Assembly: GCF_042726155.1 (NCBI RefSeq)
Contig: NZ_JBHXHV010000002.1
Location: 434,001-498,000 of the forward strand
Direction: 5' to 3'
Source: Leucobacter sp042726155
GTDB lineage: Bacteria; Actinomycetota; Actinomycetes; Actinomycetales; Microbacteriaceae
Length of the DNA stretch: 64,000 bases
Each line of letters opens with the position of its first letter. Positions within the stretch are counted from its first letter, which is position 1. Below the pieces are notes generated by a model. It did no database searches and was not told the DNA's origin. It saw nothing but the letters and a program-made list of their open reading frames with translations. Position numbers and translations under genes: made by a program. Below are positions 58,611 to 64,000 of this stretch, piece by piece.

Positions 58611-58678
58611 CGCAAGCGATCCGCGTTCGGCAAGTTCATTCCCGATCAATCGGGCTTGCAGAACGCGGATCGCTTGCC
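58611..58678. repeat. Palindromic repeat family B, copy 2
   Basis: Arms 58611-58634 and 58655-58678 match at 22 of 24 positions. An inner CCCGAT/ATCGGG stem sits inside the 20-nt loop. The arm shares CAAGCGATC and GCGTTCGGCAAG with the copy at 25625. It follows the ferric-siderophore-type binding-protein gene and precedes the tetritol promoter, so it probably insulates the two operons. Confidence 0.85.
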
Positions 58679-58731
58679 GAACGCGGCGCCTCAGCGCAGG
58701 CAGCGCGGGCGCAGGCGCGGGCGCCTGCGCC

Positions 58732-59763
58732 TCAGAACGCCGACGGGTAGAGCTCAGCCGCTATGGCCTCGACCGCGTCGATGTTGCCGACCGTGCCCGG
58801 GTAGAAATCGCTGTGCGGGACGCTGATGAGCCGGTCTTCTTTCACCGCGGTGACGTCAGGGAAGGTCGCGCGGAGGTACTTCAGCACCTGCTCACGCTTG
58901 GTGTTGTTCGTGGTTCCGAAGACGATCGCGTCGGGGTTTCTGCTGATGATCTCTTCGGGGTTGATCTCGGCCGAGAAGAAGTCAGCGAATTCCGGCGCGT
59001 CGGGGTCGAACACGTTTTCGCCGCCAGCCTCGCGGATGATGTCGTACTCGATGCCCGCCCCGATTGCACCGAACAGATTGCCGTCGACCCACACCTCTGC
59101 AACGGTCAGGCGATCCTCGTCTGCGATTGCTTTCTCGACCGCGTCGAGTCGCTTCTGGGCGTCTGCCGCGAGCGCCTCGGCTTCGTCGCTGGCCTGAAGG
59201 ATCTTTCCGAGATTTTCGATGTCGACGAACAGGTCGGCGACCTCCGCGCTCGACCGACGATCGGAGCATCCGCCAGTCGACACATACGCCTGCGCCCCGT
59301 TTTCGGCGAGCTGCTCGATGCTGGCGTAGCCCTGCTCAGCGGTGAACTCGTACTCGGTGGGTGACACGACGAGATCGGGCGACACGGCCAGCGTCTCCTC
59401 CCGCGCGGGCGGCGCGTCGGTGCTGATCACGGGCACGTCGGCGGCGAGCTCGGCGACGTCCTCCGGCAGATCCGAGGTGTCGACCTGCGCCTGCCCGGCG
59501 AGCCGGTCTTGCGCACCGAGCCGCAGCAGCAGGTCCGTCTGGGACGGCATCAGGCTCACGACGCTTTTCGGAGTCTGTTCGAACACGAGCTCACGCCCGC
59601 AGTTCGTGATCGTGACGGTCTCGGTCGCTGCGTCGGCATCTGTGTCGCTCGCTGACACACCCGTGCCGCATCCGGCGAGCAGGAGTGAAGCGCCGGTCAT
59701 CAGGCTCGCGCTGGCAAGGAGGCGGCGTCGCGCCGAGCGCTGGGCGTAATTCAAAGTGTTCAT
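58732..59763 (-). CDS. Ferric-siderophore/corrinoid-type ABC substrate-binding lipoprotein
   Basis: This 343-residue protein has a lipobox LLLAGC, an Asp/Thr/Ala-rich linker and a class III (BtuF/FhuD) binding domain. The latter starts ITNCGRELVFEQTPKSVVSL and has the domain-joining long helix in the middle. It binds a metal chelate outside the cell for the FecCD-type permease. The acidic patch and extra cysteine (STGGCSDRRSS) may matter for ligand choice. The ATG at 59763 overlaps the ATPase stop by four bases. Hemin or corrinoid ligands are possible alternatives. Confidence 0.83.
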   Translation of the reverse strand: MNTLNYAQRSARRRLLASASLMTGASLLLAGCGTGVSASDTDADAATETVTITNCGRELVFEQTPKSVVSLMPSQTDLLLRLGAQDRLAGQAQVDTSDLPEDVAELAADVPVISTDAPPAREETLAVSPDLVVSPTEYEFTAEQGYASIEQLAENGAQAYVSTGGCSDRRSSAEVADLFVDIENLGKILQASDEAEALAADAQKRLDAVEKAIADEDRLTVAEVWVDGNLFGAIGAGIEYDIIREAGGENVFDPDAPEFADFFSAEINPEEIISRNPDAIVFGTTNNTKREQVLKYLRATFPDVTAVKEDRLISVPHSDFYPGTVGNIDAVEAIAAELYPSAF

Positions 59764-60590
59764 GTGGTGGGTACTGCCTTTCTGCGGGTGAATTTCGGGC
59801 CGACAGCTTCGGCGCCGTCGGCACCGACGTGTTCGTCGAAGAGGAAGTGGCGATGGCCGGTGTGCGGATGAGTGATGCTGGTCGCGTCCACGCTGAATAC
59901 CGAGCGGATGATGTCGGTGTCAAGCACTTCGCTCGGGCTGCCGTGGGCGATCAGCGATCCGCCCGCCAGCACGCCGATGGCGTCGCAGTTGCGCGCGGCG
60001 AGGTTGAGGTCGTGCAGCGCCACGAGCACCGTGCGATCGGTGGTGCGCACGAGTTCGAGCATTTCGAGCTGGTGAGCGATATCGAGGTGATTGGTGGGTT
60101 CATCGAGCACGAGCACCGGGGTTTCTTGCGCAATGGCGCGCGCAAACAGCACTCGCTGCCGTTCGCCGCCTGAGAGCATCGAGAAGGATCGGGCGACGAG
60201 ATGTTCTGCTCGCACCTGCTGGAGGGCTTCGAGAGCGATCGCGATGTCAGCCTCCGAATCACGCCCGAATCCCTTGCTGTGCGGCACGCGCCCCAGCAGC
60301 ACAAGGTCAAGCACCGGTATCTCGAACTCCTCGCTGTGCTCCTGGGTCATCACGGCCACCCGCTGCGCGAGTTGACGCCGGGAGAGACCCGCAAGCGAAT
60401 CTTCGCCGTAGTGCACCGATCCGGCCGTCGCTCTGTCGATGCCAGAGAGCGCACGCAGCAGCGTCGATTTTCCGCTGCCGTTGGCGCCGATCAGCCCCAG
60501 CACCGTACCCGGAGCGACCGTGAAGCTGACGTCTCGCAGAATTTGCCTGTCGCCGCGGTGAGCGCTGAGCCCCTCGACCGTGACCCTCAT
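59760..60590 (-). CDS. Ferric-siderophore-type ABC ATPase (FecE/FepC-like)
   Basis: This 276-residue ATPase has Walker A LIGANGSGKSTLLRAL, signature MLSGGERQRVLFARA and Walker B VLVLDEPTNHLD, with the switch histidine in LVALHDLNLAARNC. It energises the permease encoded upstream. ATG 60590 overlaps the permease stop by four bases. The C-terminal extension after the ATPase core carries THPHTGHRHFLFDEH, a His-rich stretch that could bind metal. Confidence 0.9.
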   Translation of the reverse strand: MRVTVEGLSAHRGDRQILRDVSFTVAPGTVLGLIGANGSGKSTLLRALSGIDRATAGSVHYGEDSLAGLSRRQLAQRVAVMTQEHSEEFEIPVLDLVLLGRVPHSKGFGRDSEADIAIALEALQQVRAEHLVARSFSMLSGGERQRVLFARAIAQETPVLVLDEPTNHLDIAHQLEMLELVRTTDRTVLVALHDLNLAARNCDAIGVLAGGSLIAHGSPSEVLDTDIIRSVFSVDATSITHPHTGHRHFLFDEHVGADGAEAVGPKFTRRKAVPTT

Positions 60591-61759
60591 CGCCCCATCC
60601 CCAATCGGTCGCTGCGATCGCGACGAAGCAGCCACAGGAAGAACGGGGCGCCGACGAGTGCGGTGAGCACGCCGAGTGGGATCTCGGCCGGCGCTGCGAC
60701 GGTGCGCGCGAGCAGGTCGCAGGTGGTGAGGAAGACGGCCCCGGACAGCATTGCGACCGGGAGCATTCTGCGATGGTCGGAGCCGACGATGATGCGCGCG
60801 ACGTGGGGCACGACGAGCCCGACGAACCCGATCCCACCCGACACGGCAACCACCGCGCCTGTGAGCAGTGCTGCGGCGACGAGAATCGTGGCGCGCAACC
60901 GGTTCACGTTGATGCCGAGCGTGCTCGCTGCGTCGTCTCCGACGAGCAGGGCGTTGAGGGATCGCGAGCGCAGCACGGCGAATACGCCGACCAGCGTCAG
61001 CGCGATCGCGGGCAGGATCAGTTGCGGCATCGTCGCGGCCGAGACGGAGCCGAGCAGAAAGAACATGATGCTGTAGACGTTCTGCGCGTCGGTCGAGATA
61101 GTGAGGTAGCTCGTGATTGCGCTGAACAGGGACCCCAGGGCGACACCGGCCAAGATCAGCCGCTGCGGGGCGATGCGACCGCCCTTCCGCGCGAGCAGGT
61201 ACACGGCTCCCGTCGCGAGCACGGCTCCGGCAAACGCGGACGCCCCGATCCCGAGCGAGCTGAGCCCGATTCCGAGCACGATGTACGAGACGGCCCCGAC
61301 GCCCGCTCCCGCCGAGACTCCCAGGATGTACGGCTCCGCGAGCGCGTTGTGCACGACGGCCTGAATCAGCGCTCCCGCCAGGGCGAGGGATGCTCCGGTG
61401 AGCGCGGCCAGCGCGCTCCGCGGCAGTCGGAACTGCCACACCGCGTTGTCTTGCATGGTGGTGAGCGATCCGTCGGTCATCCACGGCATCCCCTGAACGA
61501 AATGCCCGATCAGGATCTTGACGGCGTCTACCGGGGGCACGACGATCTTTCCCACACTCACCGAGAGGATCAGCATCACGAGCAGTAACACCGCGAGCAC
61601 CGGCACCAGAATGCGCGCGGCCCGCGCGCCTCGGCGTTTCAGCATGGGCGCTTCACGGGGCGTTGAGCGGCGAGGCGTAGCGAGGCCTTTCGGGACAGGA
61701 GCGTCAGGGGCACGGGCGCTCCGCGAGTCGAGCACGGGTGCGGTGGTGTCAGGCGTCAT
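60587..61759 (-). CDS. Ferric-siderophore-type ABC permease (FecCD family)
   Basis: This 390-residue permease has an unusually long basic N-terminus of about 45 residues, then about ten helices. The conserved regions are VWQFRLPRSALAALTGASLA, NALAEPYILGVSAGAGVGA and GFVGLVVPHVARIIVGSDHR. It imports a ferric siderophore or related chelate with the ATPase and lipoprotein encoded downstream. Its start overlaps the peptidase gene by 11 bases. An in-frame ATG (MLKRRGARAA) could be the true start. Confidence 0.87.
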   Translation of the reverse strand: MTPDTTAPVLDSRSARAPDAPVPKGLATPRRSTPREAPMLKRRGARAARILVPVLAVLLLVMLILSVSVGKIVVPPVDAVKILIGHFVQGMPWMTDGSLTTMQDNAVWQFRLPRSALAALTGASLALAGALIQAVVHNALAEPYILGVSAGAGVGAVSYIVLGIGLSSLGIGASAFAGAVLATGAVYLLARKGGRIAPQRLILAGVALGSLFSAITSYLTISTDAQNVYSIMFFLLGSVSAATMPQLILPAIALTLVGVFAVLRSRSLNALLVGDDAASTLGINVNRLRATILVAAALLTGAVVAVSGGIGFVGLVVPHVARIIVGSDHRRMLPVAMLSGAVFLTTCDLLARTVAAPAEIPLGVLTALVGAPFFLWLLRRDRSDRLGMGR

Positions 61760-63563
61760 GGGTGGCGTCTTTCTCGTTTGTGAGGGGCGTTGTGTGGGGT
61801 GTTGTGCCTGCAGGTGTGCGGGCAGATGTGCCGTGAAACGTGGTCGCCGCGGCGAATTTCAGCACGACAGCGCCGAGCTCGTGCAGGCTGTCGAGGTCGT
61901 TAGCGCCGTGCCCGGCCCCGGGCGCCTCCCAGAGCGTTACTTCTCCCCCAGCGACTCCGAGGGCCGCCGCGAACGCGTGCGTGTCGTCGGGTGCCACTCG
62001 GGAATCCTCGGCGAGCACGATTCCGAGGAAGCGCGGGGGCGCTGTGTCACCGCCGAGGCTCTGCGCGCGACTCAGGGGTGAAATTTCGCTGAGCTCGCGC
62101 TGCCCCGCCGCGTCACTGCCCGCGCCGAACTCGTCTCGCCACAGTCGTCCGAGCGGATGCTGATCGAGCGCGAGAAGATCGAGGGGCGCCGCGGTCACGA
62201 CGAAGCCCGCGCAGATAGCGGGGTGGCCGAGCACGCAACTCGCGACGACGGTGCCACCGTGCGAGGCGCCGACGAGCACGAGCGAATCCGCGCGGGCCAG
62301 CTGTGCAGCCACGAGCCACCGCGCTGCAGACGCGAGGTCGTCGATCCCGCGGCGTTTGCGCGCTCCGTAGCCACCCGCACGCCACTGCGCGCCGTGTTCT
62401 CCCCCACCCCGAATGTGCGCCGTCGCGTATCGACCACCGGATTCAATCCACGCGGGGATCGTGGGCTCGAAGACGGGGAGCGATGCCACCCCGAATCCGC
62501 CATAGCAGGTCAGGATCGTGGGTGCGGGGCCGACGAGTCCTCGCGGTGATGTCACTACGAGCGACAGGATGCAGCCGTCGTCGGCACGAAATTCGTGCCA
62601 CGTCGTTTCGGCCGCCCGGTCGTCTCCATCTCTCGGCGGCAATTGGTCACCGATTCCTTGGCGGCTGCTGAGCGTTACGACTTTCGGTGGGCTCGACGGC
62701 GCCTCGATCACCGCGGATATCCCGCCCACGTCAACGCTCACGTCAGAGAACGCGGCGACGGACTCTCCGAGGCGCGCCGTCCAGTCCTGCTGCACGACGC
62801 CGTCAGCAATATTCAGGAGCACGCTTTTCCCGGCGCGCACAGCGATTGCGTACACCTCGTTCTCCCAGACGCGGACGGTTGTCAGGCTCGTGGTGCAATC
62901 GCTCCAGCGCCACCGTTCGGCGCCCGAATACACATCGACGGCGTGGAGCGAGTTTCCGCTCTGCACCACCACTGCGTCGTTGCCGATCACGTGTGCACTC
63001 GAAATCGTCGGGAACGACACAAGGTGCGTGCCGGTGTCGAGGCGAACGAGACGAGTGGGCATGCCCGCGCGACTCTCTGCGGCTAGCCAGTGCGGCGCCG
63101 GCGCGAACAGGCGGCACCGCGCGTCACTCGCAACCGGGCTCTCCGCGACCCATTCGCGGGCGACGTCGATTTGCACGAGACGCTGCGGATCCCGCGCGAT
63201 CAGCGAGAGCGTTCGCGAATCCATCGCCCACTGCATCGGGTCGTATCGGCAGTGAATGTCGGCATAGCGCCGCAACGCCCCCGACGAGACGTTGAGCACG
63301 GCCAGGTGCCCCGCTTCGTCTGCGCGTCCCGCAAGTTGCAGTGCAATGTGCTGTTCGTCTGGGGCGGGAACCATCAAGAGAATGTGCTCGTCACTCTCGA
63401 AGACTGCCTGGCCCGTGCCCGCCCGGTACACGCCCCGGGAACGCCTGCCCGGCAAGCGGCTGAGCGCGAAGCCAGCGGAGGGCGCACCTGGGCGACCGCA
63501 GTGTTCCCACCGGGTGAGCGCACGCTCGAGCGCACTCTCAATCGCAGCCATACTCGGCGTCAC
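61749..63563 (-). CDS. Prolyl-oligopeptidase-like (S9) serine hydrolase
   Basis: This 604-residue protein has an N-terminal beta-propeller-like part (about residues 1-320) and a C-terminal alpha/beta hydrolase part. The nucleophile elbow reads LVGASHGGTVV, the acid is in DSRVAPDDTH and the histidine in APGAGHGAND. The oxyanion region is LTCYGGFGVASLP. S9 enzymes cut short peptides or esters. Its position at the head of the metal-chelate importer suggests release or modification of a peptide-like siderophore, an inference only. The start is GTG 63563 or ATG 63551; it lies next to the upstream stop. No signal peptide is seen, so it is cytoplasmic. Confidence 0.82.
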   Translation of the reverse strand: MTPSMAAIESALERALTRWEHCGRPGAPSAGFALSRLPGRRSRGVYRAGTGQAVFESDEHILLMVPAPDEQHIALQLAGRADEAGHLAVLNVSSGALRRYADIHCRYDPMQWAMDSRTLSLIARDPQRLVQIDVAREWVAESPVASDARCRLFAPAPHWLAAESRAGMPTRLVRLDTGTHLVSFPTISSAHVIGNDAVVVQSGNSLHAVDVYSGAERWRWSDCTTSLTTVRVWENEVYAIAVRAGKSVLLNIADGVVQQDWTARLGESVAAFSDVSVDVGGISAVIEAPSSPPKVVTLSSRQGIGDQLPPRDGDDRAAETTWHEFRADDGCILSLVVTSPRGLVGPAPTILTCYGGFGVASLPVFEPTIPAWIESGGRYATAHIRGGGEHGAQWRAGGYGARKRRGIDDLASAARWLVAAQLARADSLVLVGASHGGTVVASCVLGHPAICAGFVVTAAPLDLLALDQHPLGRLWRDEFGAGSDAAGQRELSEISPLSRAQSLGGDTAPPRFLGIVLAEDSRVAPDDTHAFAAALGVAGGEVTLWEAPGAGHGANDLDSLHELGAVVLKFAAATTFHGTSARTPAGTTPHTTPLTNEKDATHDA

Positions 63564-63566
63564 CGC

Positions 63567-64000
63567 TCAGCGCCCCACACCGTCGTAAGCGCCGCCGCAC
63601 CACAGCAGCAGGCCGCCCTCGTCCACGGACGTCGGCACTGCGACAGTCTCAAAGGCGTCATCGGTGATGAGGTGCAGCTCACCGTCGCCGCCCCGCGTCA
63701 CCGCGATCATTGCGCCCGTCGGGTCAATCGCAACTGAACGACGCTGCGCTGGCGCGTCTCCGACCGGATCCCAGGGGAGGTGACCCGGAGTGGGCGGAGC
63801 GCTCAGCGCGGGGAGCGACACTCTGCGAATGACGTCCAGGGTGCTCTTCGATCCGTCGCCCGATTCGCTTGAGCCGCGCTCGATGACCGTCAGCTCGTCG
63901 CCGTCCGGGTGGATAGTCACCACGGCAACGCGGCTGCGTGAGAGGGCAAAGCGAAACGCCAGCCCATCGGGGAGTCGCACGTGGCTCGTCGCGCCGGTGA
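63567..64000 (-). CDS. Partial beta-propeller-like protein, C-terminal part
   Basis: This frame has no stop up to the window edge and ends at TGA 63567. The visible part contains FRFALSRSRVAVVTIHPDGD, AIDPTGAMIAVTRGGDGELHL and LLLWCGGAYDGVGR, a repeating pattern of beta-propeller blades. It resembles the N-terminal propeller of the neighbouring S9 enzyme, so it may be a related S9-type or binding protein whose start lies beyond the window. It is coupled to the S9 gene by near overlap (four bases between TGA and GTG). Confidence 0.6.
   Translation of the reverse strand, partial: TGATSHVRLPDGLAFRFALSRSRVAVVTIHPDGDELTVIERGSSESGDGSKSTLDVIRRVSLPALSAPPTPGHLPWDPVGDAPAQRRSVAIDPTGAMIAVTRGGDGELHLITDDAFETVAVPTSVDEGGLLLWCGGAYDGVGR

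Overview
This 64 kb window is a high-GC actinobacterial chromosome segment, most probably from the Microbacteriaceae (Leucobacter-like). That placement is inferred from the GC content, the GC-rich -10 boxes of type TAnnnT, several leaderless starts, the actinobacterial-type LeuB paralog, the KdpDE and PadR-DUF1048-ABC arrangements and a chloramphenicol-exporter-like MFS gene. A run of 10 Ns at 30217-30226 marks a scaffold join. No rRNA, tRNA, CRISPR array, transposase or phage gene was seen.

Layout. 1-131 is the end of inorganic pyrophosphatase, closed by a strong terminator. 233-2167 holds an M23 cell-wall peptidase and an OhrR-like MarR regulator. 2205-6351 is a minus-strand operon of AMP-ligase, ketoacyl synthase and acyl-CoA dehydrogenase. 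6502-8557 is a divergent Lrp/MFS pair. 8692-21155 looks like one catabolic regulon: a FadR-type regulator, a complete peptide-type ABC importer with an amidase, an ALDH-SDR operon and a LeuB-like dehydrogenase. The two divergent promoters share a TGGYCTTACCA box. 21256-30101 holds a VOC protein, pyruvate oxidase, a DUF4870 membrane protein, a flavoprotein, an NYN/OST-HTH protein, an amino-acid permease and an MHS-type symporter. 30365-32683 is a padR-DUF1048-ABC exporter operon with four-base overlaps and a symmetric operator. 32962-36260 is kdpDE without kdpFABC. 36482-40776 holds a TetR/SDR divergent pair, a YdeI-like protein and a disulfide-type flavoprotein.

40801-44602 holds an AI-2E-family exporter and a small operon with a WXG-like protein, two small beta proteins and a calpain-like cysteine protease carrying a WXG-type N-terminus. 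44739-48759 is a drug-resistance-like block: a LysE exporter, a Cml-type MFS gene with an apparent leader-peptide translational attenuator, and an ABC-F protein with its own leader ORF. The ABC-F unit lies between direct copies of a palindromic repeat. 48860-58410 is a nine-gene tetritol (erythritol/threitol) type catabolic operon with sugar ABC importer, dehydrogenase, erythrulose-type kinase, two isomerases and a DeoR regulator. 58732-64000 is a ferric-siderophore-type ABC importer coupled to a prolyl-oligopeptidase-like enzyme and a partial upstream gene.

The most unusual feature is the set of long intergenic palindromes. At least four families recur within the window with conserved arms and conserved loop sequences, at gene ends and sometimes overlapping stop codons. 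They look like REP-type repeats acting as terminators. A half copy of a fifth palindrome lies inside a coding sequence.
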